Both the position numbers and the translations under genes were made by a program. 64,000 nucleotides of DNA, from contig NZ_CP103965.1 in NCBI RefSeq assembly GCF_024970185.1, positions 3,096,001-3,160,000 of the forward strand, in the 5' to 3' direction. Numbering within the stretch: the first letter of the stretch is position 1; the number at the start of each line of letters is the position of its first letter. The stretch is from Pseudomonas sp. N3-W. Its GTDB lineage: Bacteria; Pseudomonadota; Gammaproteobacteria; Pseudomonadales; Pseudomonadaceae. The notes beneath the pieces were generated by a model, which was given only the letters and a program-made list of their open reading frames with translations, ran no database searches and had not been told where the DNA came from. This document shows, one piece after another, positions 38,884-48,253 of the stretch.

Positions 38884-40554
38884 GTGGACATCAACAAGAC
38901 CGTCAAGCTGAGCAACGCTTCTGGCGTCAGCGTAGTCGTACTCAACGCCTTCAATTCCTCGACCAACGTGGTCAACAACTCGACCCAGCAGGGTTATCAG
39001 CAGGAGCTGCAGATCCTTCCCCTGGCCAGCGGCAAGACCCTGGGCGACGATGCCACGACCACCGCCACCCTGGATGGCACTTATGTTGATTCCAAGGGCC
39101 AGACCAAACCGACCTATATCTACGACCTGCTGGTGTCCAAGACTGATTCGCTGTTCCCGGTCATGGCGGTGGGTGAAGCGCTGAACTTCTCGACCATGTC
39201 CTACCCGGACATCGCCATCACGGCGACCGCTGCGGGCAACATGCAAAAAGCCCTGAGCTTCTGCACCAACATCATGACCGCGCCTTCCTCGAAGATGTCG
39301 GTGGCCTTCCAGTCGACCCTGAACGATGCGTTCAAGACGGGCACCGTGGCCGATGGCGAAGCCAAGGTTGCGTCCTTCTTCAACCAGTACGACGTATTCA
39401 AGGGCCTCGACTTCGTCAGCTATGTGGCGGTCAGCACCTGGCTGCGCGGATTCGCCTACCTGTGGGGGATGAACGACAAGGGTCAGCCAGGCATGACCTA
39501 CTACGTGTATTCGGCCGCCGCTGCCGGCAAGACCGGCGCCACGTCTGAAGGCACCATCACCTTTGTGCGCAAGCCCAATGCGCCGTCGCCGGCCGACCCC
39601 GCTGACCGGCAGAGCGCCTATACCATCACCTTGGTGTCCAGCAGCGGCAGCAAGACCGCACTGACTTTCGACAATGGCCAATTGATCGACAGCCAGGGCG
39701 GCGCCGTAGCCCTGAACTGTGCGTTCAGCTACAAGGGCACCTTCACCGGCAAGGACACGGACACCACGGCCATCACCATCTTCAGCGGTACCTTGCTGAA
39801 CAAGCAGGTAATGGTCATCCCAATGGCGCCGGAATCGGGATGGGACAAGTTCTGGTCCGACCTGTCGTTCCAGAAGCTGTTCAGCTATTTCATGCAGGCC
39901 ATGGGGCTGTGGATGGCCCTGGACTTCCTCAAGCAGAAGCTCGCCGGCAAGAACGAAAAGCTGGAGAACGACAAGGCCAACGAAAACCAGGGCAAGGAGC
40001 CCACCGACGATCAGGTCAAGGACGCGCAGAAGGCCGGCGAGAACATTGGCGATCAGGCCCAGAAGGCCGACCAGCAAGCCGCCGATCGAGTGGCGCCGAA
40101 CGAAAACGTCGAAGTGCCGGCCAACGACGCGGATTTCGCCAACTCGGTGACCGAGGTGCGAGCCAGCGGTTCCTCGGCATTTAATCAGGTAGCCACCGAC
40201 AAGGTCGGCGGTGCAATCGATAGCGGTGCCGAACAGGTCAGCGATCTGGCGCAGATCGAAATGACTGAAAGTCTGCAGGAGGCCGAAGGCAACCTGGTGG
40301 ATGCGAAGGTGAGCCTGAGCGAGAACGATATTCCTGCCGCCAACGAGAGCATCGGCGAGGTCAACGTGGCGCTGCCGGATATTGTCAATGAGATGGGCAA
40401 CGAAGTCAGTGCCGACCTCAAGGCGCAAGTTGAGGAGGCGGTGCAGATCCAGGAAGAGGCCAGCGAGATCTCCAAGGAAGCCAGCGAGAACTCCGAAGAC
40501 ACCGGTAACGGCGAAGAGGAACCGTTCGAGGACACAACCATACCGGAGATCTGA
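38884..40554 (+). CDS. Cluster protein 6: paralogue of protein 1 with acidic helical tail
   Basis: A 556-residue protein starting at GTG 38884 (AAGGAG upstream). The N-terminal ~100 residues (VKLSNASGVSVVVLNAFNSS, SKTDSLFPVMAVGEALNFS) and the following helical part (NIMTAPSSKMSVAFQSTLND, WLRGFAYLWGMNDKGQPGMT) match cluster protein 1. An amphipathic helix at ~325-350 (FSYFMQAMGLWMALDFLKQK) replaces its membrane segment, and the last 200 residues are acidic, helical and rich in Glu, Asn and Ala. With proteins 1 and 2 it forms a paralogous trio. It is the last gene of the cluster. Confidence 0.85.
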   Translation: MDINKTVKLSNASGVSVVVLNAFNSSTNVVNNSTQQGYQQELQILPLASGKTLGDDATTTATLDGTYVDSKGQTKPTYIYDLLVSKTDSLFPVMAVGEALNFSTMSYPDIAITATAAGNMQKALSFCTNIMTAPSSKMSVAFQSTLNDAFKTGTVADGEAKVASFFNQYDVFKGLDFVSYVAVSTWLRGFAYLWGMNDKGQPGMTYYVYSAAAAGKTGATSEGTITFVRKPNAPSPADPADRQSAYTITLVSSSGSKTALTFDNGQLIDSQGGAVALNCAFSYKGTFTGKDTDTTAITIFSGTLLNKQVMVIPMAPESGWDKFWSDLSFQKLFSYFMQAMGLWMALDFLKQKLAGKNEKLENDKANENQGKEPTDDQVKDAQKAGENIGDQAQKADQQAADRVAPNENVEVPANDADFANSVTEVRASGSSAFNQVATDKVGGAIDSGAEQVSDLAQIEMTESLQEAEGNLVDAKVSLSENDIPAANESIGEVNVALPDIVNEMGNEVSADLKAQVEEAVQIQEEASEISKEASENSEDTGNGEEEPFEDTTIPEI

Positions 40555-40730
40555 TTTGCCCCACCCGCCACGATGGTCGCGCGACGGCGGCCATCGTGTG
40601 CTTGCTGCGTCAGCAGCCAGCCCTGCGTTCATGGGGGGACCGCCATTCATCACCTCGAACGCACCCTGCGCACGGGCCAGCTTCCAAACCATACGGCCCA
40701 GAGTTGCTGGACCTCAACAATGAGGTGCGT

Positions 40731-40949
40731 ATGGCTACTGATTCGAGTTTTCAAGACCAGACACAGGGCTCTGTTCCATCCAGACCTGAACCCGGATCGG
40801 AGGAGCCAACACTGGACCCCGATGATCCAGATCACTACGATCCGTTGAAAACTCCAGGGGACGCTCGTCCTGAAGACTGGAAGGATCCGCCTGATGCGGA
40901 TTTGCCTGCAGCAAACGAGGAGACACCACTCTCTGACGATTTGCGGTAA
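40731..40949 (+). CDS. Small acidic Pro-rich hypothetical protein
   Basis: A 72-residue protein from ATG 40731, very rich in Asp, Pro and Glu (EEPTLDPDDPDHYDPLKTPG) and probably disordered. It lies 177 bases after the cluster and in the same direction. Similar small acidic proteins are frequent in Pseudomonas cores, so it may be unrelated to the cluster. No hydrophobic core peptide is present, so I do not call it a RiPP precursor. Confidence 0.5.
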   Translation: MATDSSFQDQTQGSVPSRPEPGSEEPTLDPDDPDHYDPLKTPGDARPEDWKDPPDADLPAANEETPLSDDLR

Positions 40950-40955
40950 TGAAAA

Positions 40956-40977
40956 AGCCCGGCCATTAAGCCGGGCT
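40956..40977 (-). terminator. Terminator of the 40990-41292 gene
   Basis: AGCCCGGC (40956-40963) and GCCGGGCT (40970-40977) pair perfectly; on the minus strand the stem is followed by T5. It may also stop plus-strand transcription weakly. Confidence 0.8.
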
Positions 40978-40989
40978 CTCTGCAACTGA

Positions 40990-41292
40990 TCAGTGAAAGC
41001 CGATACACGCCTTTAAACGGGTCATATCCTGAATCGCCCCGCTGGTCGCCATGTTGCGACGGGTGGTATTGAGGACAACCACCGAGTCCCTGGTGCAGTC
41101 GAAATCAGTGTCCTTGCACAGCGCCCGGCAAATTTCCTGTGCGTCTTCACCGGACTGCAGGGCATAGAAAGACGAGGTTTCATTCCAGAAAGCATCCGGA
41201 GAAAGCGCCTTGATTCTGCGGATGAATGCGTCATAGCGTGTGCGATAGCTGTCGTCGTGCTTGATTCTGTAGGTGATGATGAAGTGATCCAT
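40990..41292 (-). CDS. Hypothetical protein
   Basis: A 100-residue protein, MDHFIITYRIKHDDSYRTRY then WNETSSFYALQSGEDAQEI and RDSVVVLNTTRR. The beta-alpha-beta order, with a first strand starting ITY and a WNET strand, would suit a ferredoxin-like fold such as that of Cas2/VapD-related small proteins, but no catalytic residue can be assigned. Widely distributed Pseudomonas proteins look like this. Function unknown. Confidence 0.6.
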   Translation of the reverse strand: MDHFIITYRIKHDDSYRTRYDAFIRRIKALSPDAFWNETSSFYALQSGEDAQEICRALCKDTDFDCTRDSVVVLNTTRRNMATSGAIQDMTRLKACIGFH

Positions 41293-41399
41293 GGTTCTTC
41301 CTTGACTGTTCTTTATGTGAAAGAACCATATCGTTCATGAATTTTCGTTTCCATGGATCATTGGTTTCGGAATGTGGCGTTCAGGTTTCGAGGGAAGGG

Positions 41400-41684
41400 C
41401 TAGACGAATGGCTGCCCGGCGAATCCTCGTGGCAATCGCTGCCGGCCAGCCATCGCCGTCAGGCGCTCTATCCAGGCGGCGCGCCAGTCAGTGGCGGTGT
41501 GAGTGGCTTTGGCCTTGCGGGCCGCTCGACGTGTCGCGTTACGCGCATCTTTGCGGGCATCCTTGAACGCGTCGGTGTTACGGCAGCTTCTGCATTTGAC
41601 CTTCGCAAGCTCTTTGCTTGATACGAGATTGCTACCTGTGTGTCCGCAGGCCAGGTGCCCGCCGATGTTGAAGTGAGTGACCAT
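41400..41684 (-). CDS. Small Arg/Lys-rich protein with zinc-like Cys pairs
   Basis: A 94-residue protein from ATG 41684 (AAGGAG nine bases upstream). MVTHFNIGGHLACGHTGSN holds C and H residues, and VKCRSCRN a CxxC, so C-x-H...CxxC could bind zinc; then follows a basic stretch (DARKDARNATRRAARKAKAT). It may bind nucleic acid. I do not recognise the family. Confidence 0.55.
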   Translation of the reverse strand: MVTHFNIGGHLACGHTGSNLVSSKELAKVKCRSCRNTDAFKDARKDARNATRRAARKAKATHTATDWRAAWIERLTAMAGRQRLPRGFAGQPFV

Positions 41685-41759
41685 GTGGTGCGTCTCCTTC
41701 TTGAGGTGTGTTCGTTTGACCTCTGGCTGCGTCAGGCGTTCGTTCACATTCCTGCGCGC

Positions 41760-41781
41760 AAAAAAAAGCCCGCATGCGGGC
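41760..41781 (-). terminator. Rho-independent terminator (minus strand)
   Basis: GCCCGCATGCGGGC (41768-41781) is a perfect palindrome; on the minus strand it is followed by eight T (A at 41760-41767). It lies between the 41994-42224 gene and the 41400-41684 gene. Confidence 0.75.
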
Positions 41782-41993
41782 GGGCCAATGGGATTCATCT
41801 AAGGAGTGATCCCACATTAGGCGCCGGGTTGTGAACGGGGTGTGAAAGGAATGTAGGAAAAAAATGGTCCGACGAACTCGGGTAGCGAACAGGGCAGGTG
41901 GCGATCAGGCAAGCGCTGATTCAGTGACCCGCAAGTCGCCGTTCAGGCTTTCTGGATCGCCAGTCCTTGGGTGGCAGACATCGCCAGAATCAA

Positions 41994-42224
41994 TTATCTG
42001 AAACGAGGCAGCGGTGGTTCGCTCGGTTGCAGGGAGGACAGGGTGCTGCGAATCAACGGCCCGTCTTTATCGATATCGTTCAGACGGTCGCGGATTCTGA
42101 GCGCGGTCGGATGGCCGCCTTGATGATCGACCCAGTCGGCGATTTCCTTGCACGCCGCAGCGAGCCTGGCCTGACGGGAGTCGAGCAGAGTGAGCAGGGT
42201 GGTGATGGACTCTTTTTCGGACAT
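41994..42224 (-). CDS. Small helical hypothetical protein
   Basis: A 76-residue protein from ATG 42224 with a strong GAAGGAGG upstream. MSEKESITTLLTLLDSRQAR then IADWVDHQGGHPTALRIRDR and LNDIDKDGPLIRSTL. It is a diverged relative of the protein at 22651-22860 (ELSNWVEARG, LDTIDKNEEFI), sharing the same helix plan. Function unknown. Confidence 0.65.
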   Translation of the reverse strand: MSEKESITTLLTLLDSRQARLAAACKEIADWVDHQGGHPTALRIRDRLNDIDKDGPLIRSTLSSLQPSEPPLPRFR

Positions 42225-42363
42225 GACAAACACCTCCTTCAGAGCAAACCTGATGCAGGGCAGCAAAAAGCCCGCGAGTGCGAGCTTTCTGCCGTTGGGG
42301 TCGCTGATCCATCAGCTGAGATGAGTATAGACCCGCAAAACCGCCTGTGAGAGGGCATCAGCC

Positions 42364-42579
42364 TTACCGCGCAGCGACCTGTGAGCGGGCGTTGAGTTGC
42401 CGACATTCGCGTCGGGCTTCGTCCTCGGAATCGAAGCCGTCACCGATAAAACCGTGAGTGCGGGTGTCGGCAATGCGATACCAGACGGTGGCATCGGGTT
42501 GGGCGTCGCTGGCTTCTCCGGCGCGGCGGCCGTGAATCATGACCTTGTTGCAACGCTTCACAACGAAAATGTCTTCCAT
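42364..42579 (-). CDS. Small hypothetical protein
   Basis: A 71-residue protein, MEDIFVVKRCNKVMIHGRRA then WYRIADTRTHGFIGDGFDSE and DEARRECRQLNARSQ. It has a beta-rich first half and a helical end. A minus-strand hairpin (AGCTCGC-GCGGGCT with T5) at about 42267-42286 would terminate it. No family recognised; this type is common in Pseudomonas. Confidence 0.6.
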   Translation of the reverse strand: MEDIFVVKRCNKVMIHGRRAGEASDAQPDATVWYRIADTRTHGFIGDGFDSEDEARRECRQLNARSQVAAR

Positions 42580-42651
42580 GGCACCACCGCAGCGGATTCG
42601 TGTTCAGGTCAACTATAGAAGCCCTGTGCAATCGTGCAAAAAATAACCAGG

Positions 42652-44307
42652 TCAGTTCGTCGGTTGCCCGCCTTCCAGGGAAGCGACCGGTTGCAGCTGC
42701 CACCCTCTGGGATCCCATGTCAGCGTGTGGGTTGGTCGCAGCGCGGCGAGAAACGCCTGGTCGTGAGAAGCGGCGATTATGGCTCCCGGAAAATCCTGTA
42801 ATGCGCGTTCGAATGCCTGGATGGACTCCAGGTCCAGATGATTGGTCGGTTCATCGAGCAACAACAATTGCGCCGGGACGCTGCGCCACAGCGCGATGGC
42901 TATCGCCGCCTTGAGTCGTTCGCCGCCACTGAGCGAGCCGGCAGGTTGCGTGACCCGACTGGCGTCCAGTTGCAGTTGTGCCAGACGACTGCGCAACAGC
43001 CCTTCGCTCAACGGCGTATCGAGCAACCCCAACTGCTCGATGATGGAGCGCTGATCATCCAGCAGCGTCAAATGTTGATCGAGAAAGGCATTGGGTACAT
43101 GGACGATGCACTGGCCGCTTGGTGGCGGATAGTGGCCCGCCAGCATGCTCAGCAACGTCGATTTGCCGCAACCATTCGGCCCGGCAACAGCGATTCGCAC
43201 CGGCCCCGCAAGCGACAGCGTCAGCATTGTGTTGTCCTGCAGCCAAGGCAACTGAGCATCGACCAGCGTCAACACCTGGCGACTCGTCGGGACAACGGTC
43301 GCCGGCAGATTCACCACCACACACGCCTCGGGCAGGACCTTGCCATTGGCTTGCCGCACCTGATCATCCAGCCCGTTTTTGCGCGCCCGGTGCGCCTGAC
43401 GTACCGGTCCCATGACATCTCGGGCGCTGCCTTTCATCTTTGCGCGTTCAATGCCTGAGACATTGGCGGTGTAGGCTTTTTTCAATGTGCCAGCAGCATG
43501 TCGGGTGACGGTGTCGTGTTCCCGTTGCAGGCGCGCCCGTTCACGTTTGCGTTCGCTACGCACCTGATCCAGTTGCGCCTGAGCGGCTGTTTGTTCGGCA
43601 CTGCGCTGGGCCTGAAAGGCCTGGAAATCGCCAGAAAAAACCGTCGCCCCGAACGGTCCGAGTTCGACGATCCGCTGCATGCGGTTGAGCAACTGCCGGT
43701 CATGACTGATGACGATCAATCCCCCGGGCCATTGTTCAAGCTTGCGCATCAGCCAGCGCCTGCCGTCAGCGTCCAGGTGGTTGGTCGGTTCGTCGAGCAG
43801 CAGCAACGCTGCCTGACCGAGCAGCGCGCCGATCAGGGCGATACGTGCTTGTTGGCCGCCGCTGAGAGTCATGACCGGGCGCGTCGGCTCGATGTCGCTC
43901 AAGCCGGCTTCATCGAGCAACTGACGCAAGCGCTCGGGTAAATCCCAACGATCGGCCAGCGTGTCGAAGTCGATGCTTGAGGCGCTGCCGAGCTGGATGC
44001 GATTCAACGCCTGGAGCGCAGCGGCACACCCGGTGGCGTCGGCCACGGTGTCGCCAGTTTTGGCAGCCAATGTCTGCGGCACGTAGGCAACCGGTTCCAG
44101 GCAGGTCAGGCTGCCGGAAGTGGGTTGCAGTTCACCGGCAATCAATCGGGCGAGCACGCTCTTGCCCGCTCCGTTGCGGCCCACGATGGCGGTGGGGACG
44201 TGATCAAATGTCAGGTTCAGGGATTCGAAAATTGTTTCGCCATTGGCGAACTGAAAACCCAGGTGATTCAGGGAAACGAGTGCAGGCAGACGCGTGACGT
44301 GAGTCAT
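42652..44307 (-). CDS. ABC-F type ATPase
   Basis: A 551-residue protein from ATG 44307 (GGAGGT five bases upstream). It has two ABC ATPase domains without membrane segments: Walker A AIVGRNGAGKSVLARL and AVAGPNGCGKSTLLSML, signatures LSGGQQARIALIGAL and LSGGERLKAAIAIAL, and LLLDEPTNHLD twice. A linker rich in Lys/Arg separates them. ABC-F proteins act on the ribosome, some giving antibiotic resistance; the subgroup here cannot be named. Downstream of it lies the small gene at 42364. Confidence 0.93.
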   Translation of the reverse strand: MTHVTRLPALVSLNHLGFQFANGETIFESLNLTFDHVPTAIVGRNGAGKSVLARLIAGELQPTSGSLTCLEPVAYVPQTLAAKTGDTVADATGCAAALQALNRIQLGSASSIDFDTLADRWDLPERLRQLLDEAGLSDIEPTRPVMTLSGGQQARIALIGALLGQAALLLLDEPTNHLDADGRRWLMRKLEQWPGGLIVISHDRQLLNRMQRIVELGPFGATVFSGDFQAFQAQRSAEQTAAQAQLDQVRSERKRERARLQREHDTVTRHAAGTLKKAYTANVSGIERAKMKGSARDVMGPVRQAHRARKNGLDDQVRQANGKVLPEACVVVNLPATVVPTSRQVLTLVDAQLPWLQDNTMLTLSLAGPVRIAVAGPNGCGKSTLLSMLAGHYPPPSGQCIVHVPNAFLDQHLTLLDDQRSIIEQLGLLDTPLSEGLLRSRLAQLQLDASRVTQPAGSLSGGERLKAAIAIALWRSVPAQLLLLDEPTNHLDLESIQAFERALQDFPGAIIAASHDQAFLAALRPTHTLTWDPRGWQLQPVASLEGGQPTN

Positions 44308-44451
44308 CGGCACCTCCAGAAAATGTCGAGAAAACTGACAAGCGCTGCGTCGGGCTTGTCGCGAAAACATTTTGGAAGGCTTAGTTGTTCACTTCGGCGG
44401 TCGTCCTGCGGGGGAGGTAGAACGCAAGCCTAGTGGAGGTCACCGCTCGGA

Positions 44452-45498
44452 TCAAGCGGTTGCCTTGTGTTCGCCCGATGTTTCGGCCAGTTGTTCCAGA
44501 AACATCGCCAGCGCCACTTCCTCTGCCTTGAGCCCCTTGCGTACGCGCGCCTTGGGCAGGGCGGCCAGTGCGCCCAGCATGAAACCATCGACCACCGCCG
44601 GGTGGATGTAGCACTTGCGGCACACCGCCGGGGTGTTGCCCAATTGTCGGGCGACGCTTTTGACCGTTTCCACGACATGCCGTTTTGCGTCGGATTCAGG
44701 CTCCCATTGCAGATCACGCAATACTGCCAGCGCCAATGCGCTGCCAGCCCAGGTGCGATAATCCTTGGCGGTGAAATCGGCGCCGGTCAGGGTTTGCAGG
44801 TAAGCGTTGACGTCGGACGAGCTGACCGTATGCCGCTCGCCGTCCTCGTCCAGATACTGAAAAAGATTCTGGCCGGGAATTTCCAGGCAGCGTTTGACGG
44901 TGCGTGCCAGGCGCCGGTCTTTCACGGTGATTTGATGCTCGACGCCGCTTTTGCCGCGAAACTGGAACTTGATCGCACTGCCATTGACCTCGACGTGGCG
45001 GTTGCGCAGGGTGGTCAGGCCGTAGGAATGGTTATCGCGCGCGTACTGGGTATTGCCGACGCGGATCAGCGTCGCATCCAGCAAGGTGATGACCGTGGCC
45101 ATCACCTTGTCGCGGCTGAAGCCGGGTTCCGCCAGCAGCGCTTCGAGCTTTTTGCGCAGTTTGGGTAACATGCGGCCAAATTCGCGCATGCGTGAATATT
45201 TGTCAGCATCGCGCACTTCCCGCCAGCGCGCGTGATAGCGGTACTGCTTGCGGCCCCGGGCATCGAGGCCGGTGGCTTGAAGGTGGCCACGCCGGTCGGC
45301 ACAGATCCAGACATCACGGTAGGCCGGAGGCACGGCGAGGGCGTTGATCCGTTTGATCTCGTCCTGATCGGTGATGCGTTGGCCCGCCGGATCGAAATAG
45401 ACGAACTTGCCACGCAATGTGCGACGGGTGATGCCGGGTTGGGTGTCATCGACATAATGCAGGTCAGGTGGCAGTGCATCGAGCGCGGCATCGGGCAT
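44452..45498 (-). CDS. DNA topoisomerase IB
   Basis: A 348-residue poxvirus-type bacterial topoisomerase IB, started at ATG 45498 (MPDAALDALPPDLHYVDDTQ). Features are the N-terminal LRGKFVYFDPAGQRI, IRVGNTQYARDNHSYGLTTL with the conserved Arg, FRGKSGVEHQITVKDRRLA with the active Lys, DFTAKDYRTWAGS, and the C-terminal CRKCYIHPAVV with the nucleophilic Tyr. It relaxes supercoils through a 3'-phosphotyrosine link. Not essential, but widespread in Pseudomonas. Confidence 0.95.
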   Translation of the reverse strand: MPDAALDALPPDLHYVDDTQPGITRRTLRGKFVYFDPAGQRITDQDEIKRINALAVPPAYRDVWICADRRGHLQATGLDARGRKQYRYHARWREVRDADKYSRMREFGRMLPKLRKKLEALLAEPGFSRDKVMATVITLLDATLIRVGNTQYARDNHSYGLTTLRNRHVEVNGSAIKFQFRGKSGVEHQITVKDRRLARTVKRCLEIPGQNLFQYLDEDGERHTVSSSDVNAYLQTLTGADFTAKDYRTWAGSALALAVLRDLQWEPESDAKRHVVETVKSVARQLGNTPAVCRKCYIHPAVVDGFMLGALAALPKARVRKGLKAEEVALAMFLEQLAETSGEHKATA

Positions 45499-45575
45499 GG
45501 CGGTAACTCCTTGGCGACAAATCAGGGGGCCGGTAAAACCATTGACCGCAGCCTTTTGCTGTCGTGCCAGTGGAT

Positions 45576-46655
45576 TTACGCCAGCACCGCCACCGCCTTG
45601 ATCTGCGCCCAAAGCTGCTGTCCCGGATGCACGCCGAGCTGATCCCGGGAATACCGGGTGATGCGTGCCAGCAGCGGCGTGCCGGCGGCGTCGAGACGAA
45701 TCAGCACATGCGCCGCGTTGTCCGCTCCCAATTCGCTGGTCACGGTGACCGGCAGGCGGTTGAGGATGCTGCTGCGGTCGCTGCCTTGCAGGCTCAGACT
45801 GATGTCCCGTGCCTGCACCTTGCAGCGCAGCGTCTGGCCCTCGGTCATCGGCGCATGCGGTACGCGCAGGCTCAAGTCAGTGCCCGGCAGTTGCACGGTC
45901 AGCAACTGATAATTGGCGTCGTAGGCGCTGACCTGACCTTCGATGACCACGCCGGCGTCGTCGCCCATGGCCAATGGCAGGTCGAGCCGGGCCAGGGTTT
46001 CGCCGATAGGGCCGCTGGCCAGGGCCTTGCCGTCGCTGAGCAGCACGATATGGTCGGCCAGGCGCGTGACTTCATCCTGAGAGTGACTGACGTACAGCAC
46101 CGGGATGTCCAGTTCGTCGTGCAGCCGTTGCAGGTAGGGCAGGATTTCGTTTTTACGCTGGCTGTCGAGTGCCGCCAGCGGTTCGTCCATCAGCAGCAGT
46201 TTAGGGCTGGTGAGCAGGGCGCGGGCGATGCCGATACGCTGACGTTCGCCGCCGGACAGGTGCTGCGGATGCCGGTCGAGCAAATGGCCAATCCCCAGCA
46301 ATTCGGTGGCGTGCGCCATGTCGACCCGGCGCAGCGGTTTGGCGATGCGTTTGAGGCCGAACTCCAGGTTGGCCCGTACCGACAGGTGCGGGAACAGGCT
46401 CGCCTCTTGAAACACGTAGCCCAGGGCACGCTTGTGCGGCGGCACGAAAATGTTCTGGCGGCTGTCTTGCCAGACTTCATCGTTGACCTGGATAAAGCCG
46501 TCTTCAGCACGCTCCAACCCGGCAATGCAACGCAGGCAAGTGGTCTTGCCCGAGCCGGAATGCCCGTACAGCGCGGTGACGCCGCGGCCAGGCAGTTGCA
46601 GGTCGACGTCCAGGGCGAACCCCGAATAACTCAGTTTCAAGCGTGTTTGAATCAT
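45576..46655 (-). CDS. modC: Molybdate ABC transporter ATPase ModC
   Basis: A 359-residue ATPase: Walker [21 protein letters not shown], signature [17 protein letters not shown], Walker [13 protein letters not shown] and the switch His (VSHSQDEV). The C-terminal part (~290-350) is a molybdate-binding Mop/TOBE domain. It energises molybdate import. It follows modB by three bases on the minus strand, as the last gene of modABC. Confidence 0.96.
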   Translation of the reverse strand: MIQTRLKLSYSGFALDVDLQLPGRGVTALYGHSGSGKTTCLRCIAGLERAEDGFIQVNDEVWQDSRQNIFVPPHKRALGYVFQEASLFPHLSVRANLEFGLKRIAKPLRRVDMAHATELLGIGHLLDRHPQHLSGGERQRIGIARALLTSPKLLLMDEPLAALDSQRKNEILPYLQRLHDELDIPVLYVSHSQDEVTRLADHIVLLSDGKALASGPIGETLARLDLPLAMGDDAGVVIEGQVSAYDANYQLLTVQLPGTDLSLRVPHAPMTEGQTLRCKVQARDISLSLQGSDRSSILNRLPVTVTSELGADNAAHVLIRLDAAGTPLLARITRYSRDQLGVHPGQQLWAQIKAVAVLA

Positions 46656-46658
46656 CGA

Positions 46659-47336
46659 TCAGCTCCAGCCCGCTTTGGTTTTGCGGCTGGAGTAGAGCGC
46701 CAGCAACACGGCAAAAGAGAACACCAGCATGGCCCCGGCCAGCCAGTGGGCCTGGGCGTATTCCATGGCTTCGACGTGATCGTAGATCTGCACCGATACC
46801 ACCCGCGTCTTGTCCGGGATGTTGCCGCCGATCATCAGTACCACGCCGAATTCGCCAACGGTGTGGGCAAAGCCGAGAATCGCGGCGGTGATGAAACCAG
46901 GGCGGGCGAGGGGCAGGATCACGCTGAAAAAAGTGTCCCAGGGATTGGCGCGCAAGGTTGCGGCCACTTCCAGTGGGCGAGTGCCAATGGCGGAAAAAGC
47001 GTTTTGCAGCGGCTGGACCACGAACGGCATCGAGTAGAGCACCGAGCCGATCACCAGCCCGGCAAAACTGAATGTGAGGGTGCCGAGCCCCAGTGCTTGA
47101 GTGAACTGGCCGACGAAGCCATGCGGCCCCAACGCCAGCAGCAGGTAAAAGCCAATCACAGTGGGGGGCAACACCAGGGGCAGGGCGACAATCGCCCCGA
47201 CCGGGCCGCGCAACCAGGAGCGGGTGCGCGACAACCACAACGCAATCGGAGTGCCGATTATCAACAGAATGACGGTCGTCAGGGACGCCAGTTTCAGAGT
47301 CAACCAGATGGCGGCAAAATCGGCACTCGACAGCAT
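46659..47336 (-). CDS. modB: Molybdate ABC transporter permease ModB
   Basis: A 225-residue inner-membrane permease with about five or six helices. The EAA loop is seen in [20 protein letters not shown], which contacts ModC. The plan and length equal E. coli ModB (229). It forms the channel for molybdate/tungstate. modA ends at 47337, right before its start, so the three genes are one operon. Confidence 0.95.
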   Translation of the reverse strand: MLSSADFAAIWLTLKLASLTTVILLIIGTPIALWLSRTRSWLRGPVGAIVALPLVLPPTVIGFYLLLALGPHGFVGQFTQALGLGTLTFSFAGLVIGSVLYSMPFVVQPLQNAFSAIGTRPLEVAATLRANPWDTFFSVILPLARPGFITAAILGFAHTVGEFGVVLMIGGNIPDKTRVVSVQIYDHVEAMEYAQAHWLAGAMLVFSFAVLLALYSSRKTKAGWS

Positions 47337-48203
<867 letters not shown>

Positions 48204-48253
48204 AAATGCCGGTAAACGGAACGTGTCGCAGATAGGTCGTGTACTCCTGCGCT

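Noticed and set aside
40731..40949. RiPP precursor peptide for the methyltransferase
   Set aside because: It is acidic and Pro-rich with no leader helices or hydrophobic core, and lies behind a gap; likely an unrelated small protein.
40990..41292. Cas2-like protein and thus CRISPR remnant
   Set aside because: Only a general beta-alpha resemblance; no catalytic Asp motif, no Cas1 and no repeat array nearby.
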